From: Chara braunii
Taxonomy: Eukaryota > Streptophyta > Charophyceae > Charales > Characeae
DNA: 22,604 nucleotides
Assembly: GCA_003427395.1 (NCBI GenBank)
Contig: BFEA01001002.1
Span: 211,146 to 233,749, forward strand
Direction: 5' to 3'
The position numbers and the translations under genes are program-made. This document shows, in pieces, positions 9,637 to 19,170 of this stretch. The notes beneath the pieces are model-generated. The model had not been told where the DNA came from. It worked only from the letters and a program-made list of their open reading frames with translations, and made no database searches. How positions within the stretch are numbered: the first letter of the stretch is position 1; each line of letters opens with the position of its first letter.

Positions 9637-9770
9637 CTGCTGACATGGTACTCCTTGCTGCTGACGTGGCATTGCTGTCGGCTGACGTGTCCTGCTGACA
9701 TGGCCTGCTGACGTGGTCTGTTGACGTGGCCTGCTGACGTGGTCTGCTGACGGGCCTACTGACGTGGCAA
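9637..9770. repeat. Tandem array of a 13-bp unit containing TGACGTGG
   Basis: The unit CTGCTGACGTGGT recurs with 13-base spacing at 9696, 9709, 9722, 9735 and 9748, with related copies at 9641, 9662, 9683 and 9760. TGACGTGG is perfect at 9662, 9709, 9722, 9735 and 9760. Others are TGACATGG (9641, 9696), TGACGTGT (9683) or TGACGGG (9748). The array lies just upstream of the likely gag start and read on the minus strand is CCACGTCAGCAG. The core matches the ACGT-type site of plant bZIP factors. Confidence 0.85.
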
Positions 9771-10506
9771 CTCACCAATGCCGCCGCAGGGGATACCCGG
9801 AGACAGATAGAGAAAATAAGACCGGAGGGGGCAACAACATAGGTGGGGAGGGGTGGGTGGGATAAATCGCCCAGATAAGGAGCCAGTAATAAAAAAAGAG
9901 AAGGTTGAACTTTGCAAAAAAAAATCGAAAAAAAGAAAAAAATACTCGTTTGCAAGTTTGGTAGCCCTCCCAATTCCCCCTGTAGTGGGAAATTACCTTG
10001 AGGAAAAAATTTTGAACTTTCAGACTGCAAATGATCGTCCAATAAGAGAATTCCGAAAATAAAGTAATTACTCAGATGAGAGTACACGCAGTTTGGAAAA
10101 TGATAACTGCAAGAGGGATTTCCCGTACCGTTTTCAAATCACGAAAAGCGAATTTTGGAAAAAAATATTCCGGATTTCCAAATAACAGGAAATTGCAAAA
10201 CGAAATCGAAATTTTCAAAAAAAAGATATTCCGGATTTCCAACAATGAAATTTCGAATTTTCAGAAGAAAAACGAAAACGGAAATTTCAGGTGTTGCGCT
10301 ATTGCGATTTTCCACAACAGAAATAGCGAGAAAAACAAAATCCAAGAATTTTTTTTTTTTTGATTTTCGGCAGTGAGGTCAAAATCGTGATTTTGGGGGC
10401 TAGCTAGTGTGCTCTAATCAATCAATCAAGACTAATCCGCTACTTAGTCCCCGCACACGTGTTAGATCATGTTGTCCTGATTCACGTGCTGTGTTCCAAT
10501 ATCAAC
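9771..10506 (-). other. Untranslated leader of the gypsy element, AT-rich
   Basis: The stretch lies between the 5' LTR and gag. It is rich in A runs and GAAATTT / GAATTTTC words. It contains a two-copy direct repeat with ATATTCCGGATTTCCAA at 10165-10181 and again at 10226-10242. The bases next to the LTR (minus strand GTTGATATTGGAACACAGC) should hold the primer-binding site, but they do not match the usual TGGTATCAGAGC, and I cannot name the primer tRNA. No gene is seen; the small open frames are low-complexity. Confidence 0.6.
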
Positions 10507-11049
10507 TGTTACATGCCCAGTTTGGGCGATGTACATATATAACCGAGGATCCACAATATGATAGAAAGGACTGAATGGACAATGCAGTGCTAGTGAAATC
10601 TCAACCAGCAGTGTACATCCTGATACATAAAAAAATGGTGCCTTATAGCAGTAGAAGACTTAGATACAAGTCCTGACCTGACCGGGACTGACCTCTATCA
10701 CGTAGTGCAAGACAGCGCAGCAGAATGCTGGAATACCAATGACTAACCCAATCAATGTCGCAACGCAGACCAGACATACATCATTCTCATCACAAGGTGT
10801 GAAGGGGCCTGGCGCTACACACAGGAAGAATGCGCCAGGTCCAAATCATGCACAGACGAAGAGGAGGGAATCAGACGAAGAAGAGGGGGGGGAAATGGGA
10901 ATGTCGTCAACACCAATTCTTCGTTACAAGTCCCAAATAATCCCCCGTCAAAATGTCTGAAGCCCAATGTCGAGTCTGGATCCAAATGCCACCAATCCCG
11001 CTCTCTCGTAGTCTGCTGATGCAGTGAAGTCAGGTAGCGAGAGGGTGAN

Positions 11050-11079
<30 letters not shown>
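11050..11079. repeat. CT microsatellite in the right LTR, next to an assembly gap
   Basis: A CT run of about 30 bases starts directly after the single 'n' at 11049. The left LTR has an intervening GAGGAACATGG-type segment that is missing here, so the junction is probably a collapsed assembly gap. Confidence 0.93.
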
Positions 11080-11081
<2 letters not shown>

Positions 11082-11214
11082 GTGCCAGGTACTAACCTGT
11101 GAAGATGGCGCTGTGCTGCAGGTACCTCGAAGACGAAGCTGGAGGTATGGCGCTGCAGGTAAGTCTCCCTGGCCTCCGCCCAATCTCTCTCTCTCTCCGG
11201 TATTACTCTAGCTC

Positions 11215-11284
11215 CTACTAGCACCCAGCGCTGAAGACTACTGCTAACGCTACTAGCGCCCAGCGCTGAAGACTACTGCTAGCG
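11215..11284. repeat. 35-bp tandem repeat, two copies, right LTR
   Basis: Units start at 11215 and 11250 and match the 35-bp unit of the left LTR, which has three. The LTRs were identical at insertion, so one unit was gained or lost afterwards or during reverse transcription. Confidence 0.9.
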
Positions 11285-11418
11285 CTGCCACTACTCCTGC
11301 AGCGCTCCTCCAGAGTGCTGCTGCCGACTCCTGAAGACTACCTCCTGCCTCCTGAACTGCACGTGAAATGCCTGGGAAGTACCTAGGAACTACCTGCAGC
11401 CTGCAGGGCGGGCCAGTC

Positions 11419-11426
11419 CTATATAG
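11419..11426 (-). promoter_or_regulatory. Candidate TATA box of the 5' LTR
   Basis: Read on the minus strand the LTR contains CACTATATAGGAC, a good TATA-type core about 375 bases into the LTR. That is a plausible U3 position for an LTR this long. The corresponding site in the 3' LTR (near 3828) has drifted to CCATATAGG. No start site can be shown from sequence alone. Confidence 0.4.
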
Positions 11427-11800
11427 TGCTGGCCCGTCCAGGAGGCTGCTCTTGCCAATGCCGAAACGTGCCAGACCCTGGCGTTGAAGCTCAACCAAGG
11501 GTTGTGTTGAAAACAGGCCCAAAATGGTCTGTGCGAAAACCCTGGTCTGGTGCCTGATTTTCAAGGCAGGTCGATCTCACGAGGGCCTGAAAATGTCCCT
11601 CCGTTTCAGGCTGAAAAGACTCAGGGCCGGAAAGGCCCTGTTTTAGGCTGAAATGACACATGGCCTGTAGGCCCTTGTTTTCAGGCTTTTAGGATGAAAC
11701 GACACAGGGCCTGTAGGCCCTTGTTTTCAGGCTTTCGGGCTGAAAACGTCACGGGCCTGAAAATGGCCCGTGCAGCCTGTTGCAGGCGCAACAGGTAACA

Positions 11801-11805
11801 AGAGG
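11801..11805. repeat. Target-site duplication AGAGG, right copy
   Basis: It directly follows the GTAACA end of the right LTR and is identical to 2804-2808. Confidence 0.93.
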
Positions 11806-12280
11806 TCATGTTGGGCAGGCCAGCCCTACGGGGGAGAGACGAGTACCGGACTGGGATGGGGTCGGTTTGACATCGACTTGGGGCACAGGGGTGGGCAGTA
11901 TGCACACCTTTAGACATGCTGCTCAACCAGAGCTTTCAGGACGTCGACACAAAGTGACACTCAAGAAAGATCGAGGGGGAGGGAGGATTCCAGTTAACTG
12001 CTCGATTGTAAATCGTTGCATTGTTTCCATTTGGCATGCATTCCAGCGAATGATTATTTTTATTTTTGATTAGTTAGTTGTTATGGACACTGCTGATAAT
12101 TGATGGACTGTTGCAGGTAGAGTAGTATATTATTCTTTGCTGCAATGCAATCTTTCCGAGACTAGTCATAAAAAGGTGTAGAATTGTTTGTAGGGGTCTG
12201 AACTACTCTGCTGTTACCACTTGACTACTTGCTGTCATATCTGGACTGAATAATTATTTTATTTGATTTATTTTAAAAAT
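11806..12280. other. Flank continuing the pre-insertion sequence, no gene seen
   Basis: This is the continuation of the sequence interrupted at 2803. It holds a purine-rich GATCGAGGGGGAGGGAGG near 11970-11987, which could be a polypurine tract of the older element suggested by the relic site at 2440. No TG-starting LTR follows, so I do not call it one. The last 30 bases are T/A-rich and end AAAAATCAG, compatible with an intron 3' end. Confidence 0.4.
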
Positions 12281-12634
12281 CAGTTGGATGCCACACTGCG
12301 GAAGGTCCCCGTGAGGACACTAGTGCAGATTGCATGCCACACGTTGCTCATGAGTGAGGATGACACAGAGGTTGAGAGACTAGACCAGGATGATAGGAGG
12401 CTTATCCGTAGGGAATCACTTAGTCGGCCAGCCACTTTTCTGGTGTTAGAGCCAGAAGAGGAAAGGAGACTGCGGAAAGAAGCTGAGAGGAGGAGACAAC
12501 CGCAAAGGGCTTTGGAGGCAGCAGCCAAGGCAGAGAGATCATTAGCAACTGTTGCGTCAGCACACGCTAGGGCTGAAGCGGGGCAGCCATGGCTTCCTCC
12601 TCTGCAATGTCCCAGGCCTCTTCATCAGGTGTAA
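12281..12634 (+). CDS. Unassigned open frame, possible exon with acidic/basic coiled-coil protein
   Basis: The frame is open from before 12281 to a stop near 12634. It reads LDATLRKVPVRTLVQIAC, SEDDTEVERLDQDDRRL, then a long E/R/K/A-rich stretch (EPEEERRLRKEAERRR, ALEAAAKAERSL) typical of a coiled coil. There is no ATG near the beginning. The sequence just upstream (T/A-rich, ending AATCAG) could be a splice acceptor, which would make this an internal or last exon. I do not recognise a domain. The downstream end abuts the 5'-truncated LINE at about 12633, which may have cut it. It could also belong to another transposon. Confidence 0.4.
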   Translation, partial: QLDATLRKVPVRTLVQIACHTLLMSEDDTEVERLDQDDRRLIRRESLSRPATFLVLEPEEERRLRKEAERRRQPQRALEAAAKAERSLATVASAHARAEAGQPWLPPLQCPRPLHQV

Positions 12635-14273
12635 GTCAGGGTATATGGCAATTAACTGGGGCAACAAGACATTGGGATGGTGGATGCATCATGACGGTGG
12701 AAGACCTCCAGAGCAACCCAAGGTGACATGGCTCCCCCTAGAAACCCCCATTAGGGTTCTAGGAATCCCACTCTCGGCCAAAGGAAAGCCAACTAGTAAC
12801 AATAATTGGACAATGCACCCGGCCCTGCAAAAGTTGGGAACCTGGAAAGACAAGCATACGTCACTCATGGGCAGGGTCCTGGTTATAAACAATGTGGTTT
12901 TGGCGTCAATCTGGTACAAGTCAGCAATCTGGCCCCTTTCCGGAACGACGTCGAAGACCCTGAAGCAACAGGTGGCAGCCTTCCTGTGGAGACGTAACCA
13001 CGAACCCCAACACACCATCAGTCGCGTGGCCTGGGATACGGTGGTGCAACCAAGGCCACAAGGAGGCCTGGGCATACTCGACCCTGCTACCCAAACGACC
13101 ACACTTTCTCTCCAATGGTTGAAACGACTTATCTGCACCCCTGGCCTCACTAGGGAACCTCTTGCTTGGGAACAAGTATCGAGGTTGGCCCCGTTGACTG
13201 CACCATCAACACATCCCATTGCCTGGTCAGATGACGTCTTCTGGACAATCCCCAGGCCCCCCTCCAGGCCCCACCCACACTCAGATTGTGCGGCAGCCCG
13301 CCAGGACCTGTGAAAAAATGACTTCTGGGCTAAGTTAATTAAAGACTGGCGGAGGCTCCCATTCCCGGATAGGCCATTTCTTGACAGGTGGGAGGAAGTT
13401 GCTCGCCAACCACTTTTCGGGAATCGCCCTGGCCTCACGAGGGAACCTCTTGCTTGGGAACAAGTATCGAGGTTGGCCCCGGTGACTGCACCATCAACAC
13501 ATCCCATTGCCTGGTTAGATGACGTCTTCTGGACAATCCCCAGGCCCCCCTCCAGGCCCCACCCACACTCAGATTGTGCGGCAGCCCGCCAGGACCTGCG
13601 AAAAAATGACTTCTGGGCTAAGTTAATTAGAGACTGGCGGAGGCTCCCACTCCCGGATAGGCCGTTTCCTGACAGGTGGGAAGAAGTTGCTCGCCAACCA
13701 CTTTTCGGGAATCGCTGGATAACGGATCGGCATGGCCGAGTGTTACTCAGTTCATGTCGCCCGTGGAATGGATGGGTGAAGAACGGGATCACAAGAGTTG
13801 GACACCTATGGGACCAATCAAAGAATGACTGGCTCTCAGAGGAGCAGCTGAGAAAGAAGCTCCCCCATTGCCACCGAATAGGGGAAAGGCTAGACCAGAT
13901 CCTCTTTGCTCTCCCGCTAGCATGGGTGCGGACTCTTCAGCGGGGACCAATTGTAGAGGAAGGAGACTGGGTGGTACTAAGAGGGGATGCAACATGGGAG
14001 GGGCAAGTACTAACAGTTAGACCAGGGGAGGTGTTGGTAAACCTGTTTTATCGAACACAGTTGAATCACTTGATCAGGGGGGTGCCAGATGAAGTCTTAT
14101 GGATCGACGTCAAGACACTTCACAGAATAAGAGTCCTAAGTGCAAACGAATCTTGGGTGGCATTCTGGTCGGAGGTGCCAATTCAAGATCTTCCCTTGGA
14201 TGTGGCGGAGTGGAGATGGAAGATTCCAACAGGGAATGGAAGACCCAGATACCAGTACCTCCACACATTGTAG
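12633..14273 (+). pseudogene. LINE ORF2 C-terminal part (RT end and downstream region)
   Basis: One frame runs through with a single stop, TGA at 13311-13313. Motifs are YMAINWGNKTLGWW and IRVLGIPLSAKG (end of the palm and start of the thumb of LINE RT), then RVLVINNVVLASIWYKSAIW and FLWRR...RVAWDTVVQPRPQGGLGI. These are the conserved features of plant-type LINE ORF2 after the RT catalytic core. The FADD-type catalytic core itself is absent because of the 5' truncation. The last 180 residues (WVRTLQRGPIVEEGDW, DVAEWRWKIP) match no domain I can name. ORF2 would reverse-transcribe the LINE RNA. This copy cannot. Confidence 0.8.
13141..13716 (+). repeat. 288-bp in-frame tandem duplication inside LINE ORF2
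   Basis: The unit 13141-13428 is repeated directly at 13429-13716, starting CTGGCCTCAC in both, with no spacer. Its length is exactly 96 codons, so the frame is kept. I count about nine single-base differences. One of them makes the TGA stop (13311-13313) in copy 1 where copy 2 has CGA. A CTGG shared at the junctions could have mediated the duplication. Confidence 0.95.
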
Positions 14274-14474
14274 TATGCGGGGTGATGAAAGGTAGGGTTC
14301 GCAGGGATCATCTTTCTCAGCAATACAGGTGGCGTGGGGTGGGAGGGTGCGGGGGAAGTCATGGAAATGAGGTAAATTATGTTGGAATCGTTGTCCCTAA
14401 CTGAGTAGGATTCATCACTTCTACAGGCGGATGGGGCAATTTTTTTTTATCATAAGAGAATCGTTTTTACAGCC

Positions 14475-14598
14475 GTAAGGAAAGACATATAAATAAGAGA
14501 AAGGGGTGATCAGAGGTGGCAACAAAGATCAAGGTGGTAAGGAACGACAGATAAACAGGAGAAAGGGGTGTTCAGAGGTGGTAACGGAGATCAAGGAA
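14475..14598 (+). repeat. 62-bp tandem repeat, two copies
   Basis: Units GTAAGGAAAGACATATAAAT... (14475) and GTAAGGAACGACAGATAAAC... (14537) are spaced 62 bases apart and differ at a handful of positions. Short repeats upstream of LINE ORF1 are often promoter-type leader repeats, so this fits the start of the next LINE. It could also belong to the 3' part of the preceding one. Confidence 0.85.
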
Positions 14599-15237
14599 AA
14601 AGGAGTATGCAAGTTGTAGGGAAAGGCTTTCACAACGTGCCATGTAGCAGGACGAGTTTCGAGATTCGAATCTCATTGTTCCTGACCTACAGAATAGGGA
14701 GAGGGAGATATTACGAAGAACCGAGAGAGGAAAACAAGTGAGCAACGAAGATAAGGGTGGATAGAGAATTAGAAGGAGGAAGGTGGAGACAATAGAAAGG
14801 GAGGAAAGGAAGTGGGGGGGCAGGAGGAAGACAAAAGGACGAGGTCTTTTGGACGTGAAGAGGAGAAGCAGAGTAAGGAAGGAAAAGACAGAGACAAGCC
14901 ATCACCTAGAATTGGATTCATTGACAAAGGCAGCAAGTTCCTCCACGACGGTGGGCGAAAAATCGGTGATATTACAAACTCTATTCACCTCCTCTTCCCA
15001 ATTCACCACCCCTTAGCCTTTCTTGGGTCAGTATCCTGCCTACAACCAGCGCTAAAAAAAAAATTAAAAAAAATCAAATCAATAATAAAAAATCAAATCA
15101 GCAAAATGATGGATTGATTCGCAGACAATTCTGAATAGAAGAACACTTGGTAAGAACTGATCAGCTGATTCTCCTTTTTTCATCACAAGAAAATTGCAGA
15201 ATAAAATTGAATTATCAGAAAGGTTACGCCCCCAAGG
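14599..15237 (+). other. LINE leader region, purine-rich then A-rich
   Basis: The strip 14696-14900 is almost all purine (GAGAGGAAAACAAG, GGAGGAAGGTGGAG). A-rich sequence at 15051-15105 (A runs, then repeated AAATCAA words) resembles a retroposition tail. I see no convincing gene. The open frame over 14812-15117 is Lys/Glu/Arg-rich only because of the purine bias, although its middle part (about 14900-15000) looks less biased. Confidence 0.45.
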
Positions 15238-15291
15238 TTGAAGTTTAATTGGGTAAGGTTCTTCAGCCTGAAAAGCGTAAAAAAAAGTACA

Positions 15292-16487
15292 ATGAAACTG
15301 GGTTTCAGGAAAGTTCGTGGGAAAGAGCCCATGATTTTTTATCAGGGGGCAATGAGACACATGATGTTCAAACAACTGAGCCCCAGTCCATATTCGAGAC
15401 CGATGGGGCAATTGGGTTTCGGCCCTCTTACGAGGCCAATGCAGATAGATGTACCGCAATCCCAGATGACTACTGGGATAGGCACGCTGTTGACATCCAG
15501 GCTGCCTTTGACGGGTTCTCAGACAAAGGTGGACCGAGGGACAGGTGTGATGGGGCAGGAAGAGACAGGTAACCCCTATTTTTCTCTCAGAACTCATACA
15601 TCAATATTTGCAAACACCTCGATACCGGTCTCAGGGCAGAGCGAGCACATCCCAGAGAAGAGGAAGAAAGAACCAGTGAAAACAAGATTTCAATTCAACA
15701 GCCAGAGCTCTTAAACAAAAATTCGCAACCAGAACAAGGAACTGGGCGTCCTTCGTGGGCAATGAAGGTAAGAGAAACTTTGCAGACAAAATCACTCACA
15801 GTCTTGAGATCACCGGTGGTTGATTCAGGACTTCCAGCTGAAGAGTTGAAAATCCCATTAGGAAATTTATCTTTAGCACATGCATACTTCCTCACACTTT
15901 TTTTGCTTCCCTCTGAACAGAGAGTGGTAGAACATGGGGGAAGGAAGATGCCAATGAAATCATACTCGGTCGACAAACTCCCACAAAGAGATGCTGTCTA
16001 TACGAAACATGCAAGCAACTGGATTTTTTATGATGACAGCGCAAACCGATCAGTTAATGATAAAATTAAATGGCTATGCAAAAGACTAGAAATAATGAAG
16101 GATAGTCTAGAAGCGGTGCAGGAGTTTTTCCTAATCCAACCAATCACTCCCATTATATTCACGGTTCTCGGTCTTTTTGAAAAGGACAAGATTCAAATGG
16201 ATGGGTGGAGGAAGCTTCGATGGGATGGTTCAGAGGTTCGCATCTATCCATGGCAACCAAAGAAGATAAGTCCGAAGGAAAGGAGGGATCAACTAATGAA
16301 GGACTACTATTGGGTGGAATTGCGACACATACCGATTGAAGTACAGGCGGCATTCATCCATGACTTCGGCCTGCAGTACAAAATTGTGGATTTCATTGAT
16401 CCATTATCGTCGTATGTAGCCAAAAGAGATGACTATATGATGCTCGCATTAGACCCTACCCAAGGATCACACATTCTCAGTCGATGA
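15292..16487 (+). pseudogene. LINE ORF1, N-terminal and DUF4283-like region, frameshifted
   Basis: The plausible start is the ATG at 15292 (MKLGFRKVRGKEPMIFYQG). That frame stops at 15712-15714. A second frame carries NWASFVGNEGKRNFADKI, of the WASxVG type seen at the start of DUF4283 in plant LINE ORF1, and stops at 15821-15823. A third frame then carries the rest, including KIKWLCKRLEIMKDSLE, VRIYPWQPKKISPKERR and YYWVELRHIPIEVQAAF, the two-part layout of DUF4283. It leaves frame again near 16465. ORF1 is the RNA-binding, particle-forming protein of the LINE. DUF4283 assignment is by pattern only. Confidence 0.6.
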
Positions 16488-17586
16488 CATCATTCCCTTC
16501 AAGATGGGAGACCGACTGTATCAGATACACACAACCCACAAATTTAGGCCGTGGTGCTTCAAATGCAGGGCCTACGGGCATTTAAGCAATGAATTTGCCT
16601 GCCCCCAGCACCCTCAACACTCCTCTAATCCGGAGGGTCCGCTTAAGAAAGATGCTCATAGACCGAACAGGCGGCCGCCAAATGTTCCAGGGTATGATGG
16701 ATGGGTATACGTTGATGAAACAACCACGGGGGGGCAACCGTATGGATGGAGCTGGGAAGGAAGGGGTGATCCCAGACGCTCTTCAAATCCCCCTGCTGAA
16801 TGGAAACCCCCAGGACAGACCACGGTTCGTTTCCCCCGTCCCCTCCAACCCCAAAGGAACAAAGCAGCTACAGCATCCCAGGCGGGGGAACAGGGGGGAG
16901 AAGGAAGAGGGGGAAATAGCTCTTCGAAAGGAAAGAGTAATGCTCATAGTACTCGGCCCAAGCACAGTGGAGGGAGTCCTGAGCCTCAAGCAGGATTCTA
17001 CCTCCCAACGAGCAACAGATTCAGTTCCCTTGGTAAGGAGGATGAAACAAGGGGGCAAACAGACACATCAACAAATGGACAGGGGGGAGCAAATAAAAGA
17101 CAACAACGTCACCAAATTTGGTCAGAAAAAAGTGTCACGGGGCAAAAGGAAAAGGAAAGTAATAAAAGTGAATGTAAAAATAAAGATTTGGACTCAAAGG
17201 GAACTGCTACAGAGGCAGTCCCAATGGACCTTGACCCATTGAGAGATGCTTTTGGAGTACAACCCATGGAAGTGGACCCAGTTCCAGGGGCCCCCCTGAT
17301 GCCAGAAATGTCAGATCACTCAGCTACACACACACAGTCAGGGAAGGGGGAGGCAGATTTGCAAAACGTGGCAGAATGGTTACTGGAGAATTTAAAAATG
17401 CGATTCCCAGGGCAGTCAGACTTTTTCTGGGATGAGACGTATAGAGAACTAGTACCTCTTTTGGAATCCAGCAGCGGTCTCAGAACTGCACTGGAACATG
17501 GCCTCCCTGGAGGGGTGAGCTGGCAGCAAATGTTTCATCGCCTGCTGCCCATTGTTACTAAGAGATTCCAAATCCCGAACACCTAG
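16466..17586 (+). pseudogene. LINE ORF1 C-terminal part with CCHC-type knuckle
   Basis: After a frameshift near 16465 the frame reads FSVDDIIPFKMGDRLYQ, then a zinc knuckle CFKCRAYGHLSNEFACPQH. The usual spacing is C-x2-C-x4-H-x4-C. Here the last gap is six residues, as if two residues (FA) were inserted. The following 300 residues are hydrophilic, rich in Gly, Gln, Lys and Pro, as in ORF1 tails, and end in a more structured segment (LRTALEHGLPGGVSWQQMF) before the stop at 17586. DUF4283 followed by zf-CCHC is the standard ORF1 layout of plant LINEs. Confidence 0.7.
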
Positions 17587-17940
17587 AAAGCGTCTGGAAC
17601 AGCGCAGACTCAAAAGTGCAAGGCAAGGGATAGGGATGGAAAGGCAGAGGAAAAATTGCATGGTACAGATGAACAAATCCTCACATCTGCACAAAACCCT
17701 CTGGTTCAGCAAGAAAAAGGAATGCAGAACACACAAGAGGAACCTCTTCTATCACCCCTCCCCCTCCTCACCCCCTCTTCCCCGTCAGTAAATTTCAGTT
17801 TAAACTTATTGCAAGCAGGTAGACTTACCCCACTTCATGGCTTGAGTTTTAACACTGATTTGTTGAAGCCAGTAACAAAGAGTAACCTGCCTTTGGACAT
17901 AATTGCGACAGGAGGAACATAATCAGACATCTTATCAGGA
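17587..17940 (+). other. Spacer between LINE ORF1 and ORF2
   Basis: No gene is seen. The stretch contains a CT-rich run at 17748-17782 (CCCCTCCCCCTCCTCACCCC type) and stops in all forward frames. Confidence 0.5.
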
Positions 17941-19050
17941 TTGAAAACAGACAACTCAACTGAATCAATGGCACAATCAGTGTTCGATGACATATTAGAT
18001 GGGTTAGTCCAGGGAGGGAGAATGTGTCAAAATCTGGAAAACTGTCAATCTGGTAAGAACAGCACGAACTATACTGAAAAGGAAATTAGTGAATCTCGTT
18101 ACAAGGAGGTGATTTCAGAAATCACAGGGGAAAAAAAGTTTACATGTCCGCAAGAACAGTACGAGGAAACCCCGAACAGGTCCCACCTCATTGAGTGGGA
18201 CCCAAAGACTGTGGCGCAAGGACCGTTGGGGTCACAGGAGGAACAGACAGTGGATACAGGGGAGAATACAGACCTCTGTTTAACCCAAGAAAGTACATAT
18301 GCTGGTCACAAGGTTCTGAACCAGGAAGCTGTAACCGGGTACCAGTTAGATCACCAAAAGGAAGAGGATAATGAAACTGAGGATATTGTGTTAGAAGGAA
18401 ATAGAGAATTGTTGAGAGAGGGAGAGGAACCAACAGTGGTGCAGAAAGCACAAGGGGATCAGGGAGGCCGTATTATCAATTTACAAAAACCTCCCAGGCC
18501 CCCCCCACCTGATGGAGAACGGGTCAGCAGGAGGCAAAAGTTAAGTCACCTCCTTTTGAATGGCCATGCTGACCTGTCGCTTTCCAAGCCAGGGATCTTA
18601 GTCTTACCAGTGAGACAGAAGGCGAAAGGCTGGGAAGTGGGCTTGTCTGAACCCGCAGACGCACTACATGGGGAAGTGACAGTGCAAGGCATTCTGCTGG
18701 ACACTTTTCCTTCTGTCCTAGGAAGATTGACAAGTGAGGCCCGGTTCAAGGCACAGATTGTGAACTTTGTGAAAGGTCACTTTCCGACAGGGACGTCAGC
18801 AATGGTTACATTAACAGATGATCCTCACATACTGTCAGTTAGAGATGTCTTCCTAAAATATGAGTATAATAGGCAGACTAATCTGCGCTGGTTCAATCAA
18901 CAAACATTGAGTGAATTGCAGCAGTTGAAGGTCAAAGCCAGTGATTGTTGGACAAAAATAGATGTTATAGTATTGCTGGCTAGGATACTGCTGAAAGGTC
19001 TGCTCAAACAAGGAAGCTTTCTTGAGGAAGCCACGTGGACAATTACATAA
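17941..19050 (+). pseudogene. Long open frame before the LINE endonuclease
   Basis: A 369-codon open frame without an ATG at its start; the first ATGs are inside (MAQSVFDDILDGLVQGG). The first 200 residues are acidic and polar (KEISESRYKEVISEITG, EDNETEDIVLEGNREL). After a Pro-rich hinge (KPPRPPPPDGERVS) comes a folded-looking segment (GVQGILLDTFPSVLGRL-like, GTSAMVTLTDDPHILSVRDV, WTKIDVIVLLARILLKG). I recognise no domain. Its place between ORF1 and the endonuclease suggests an N-terminal extension of ORF2 or a lineage-specific extra ORF. Its length without stops argues it was recently under selection. Confidence 0.5.
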
Positions 19051-19170
19051 TATCTCAAGCAGTTATAAGAGTGACCGAGATTATGGAAAATATTAGTGTA
19101 ATGGGGATGATAAATCCTTTGGAAGTGCTGTATAATAGAGATAAAGAATGGAAATCACAGAAAAGAGCGG

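Larger units (their letters stand above)
2809..11800 (-). mobile_element. Full-length Ty3/gypsy (chromovirus-like) LTR retrotransposon, defective
   Basis: The element is 8,992 bases, bounded by 5-bp direct repeats AGAGG and by LTRs with TGTTAC...GTAACA ends. On the minus strand the order is 5' LTR (10507-11800), leader, gag with zinc knuckle, aspartic protease, reverse transcriptase, RNase H, integrase, chromodomain-like segment, polypurine tract, 3' LTR (2809-4204). RT before integrase places it in Ty3/gypsy, and the chromodomain in the chromovirus branch. Several frameshifts and in-frame stops separate the domains, so no functional gag-pol can be made. About 13 differences in a 250-base LTR comparison (near 3060-3310) suggest a not very recent insertion. 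Integrity of both ends and the duplication shows it arrived as one complete unit and then decayed. A primer-binding site next to the right LTR was not recognised. Confidence 0.95.
10507..11800 (-). repeat. 5' LTR of the gypsy element (1,294 bp)
   Basis: It is homologous to 2809-4204 along its length. Transcription of the element should start in this copy on the minus strand. Its terminal repeats are TGTTACATG on the left and GCAACAGGTAACA on the right, so the right end has drifted from the perfect inverted repeat seen in the other LTR. The 'n' at 11049 replaces about 35 bases of GA-rich sequence present in the left LTR, so the assembled length is a minimum. Confidence 0.94.
12633..14440 (+). 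mobile_element. 5'-truncated LINE (3' part of ORF2)
   Basis: The sequence enters in the middle of a LINE reverse transcriptase and continues to the end of ORF2 at 14273 plus about 170 bases that look like 3' untranslated sequence. Truncation at the 5' end is the usual outcome of target-primed reverse transcription. I could not identify a poly(A) tail at the end. An A-rich segment at 15051-15105 might be the true tail, in which case the element would extend there. Target duplications were not found. Confidence 0.7.

Noticed and set aside
11960-12280. Second LTR of the older element marked by the primer site at 2440
   Set aside because: There is a purine-rich tract near 11970, but no TG start follows and I see no similarity to the sequence upstream of 2436.
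14812-15117. Lys/Glu-rich open frame as a gene
   Set aside because: Its composition follows from the purine-rich tract and the A-rich tail-like sequence, and it has no motif.
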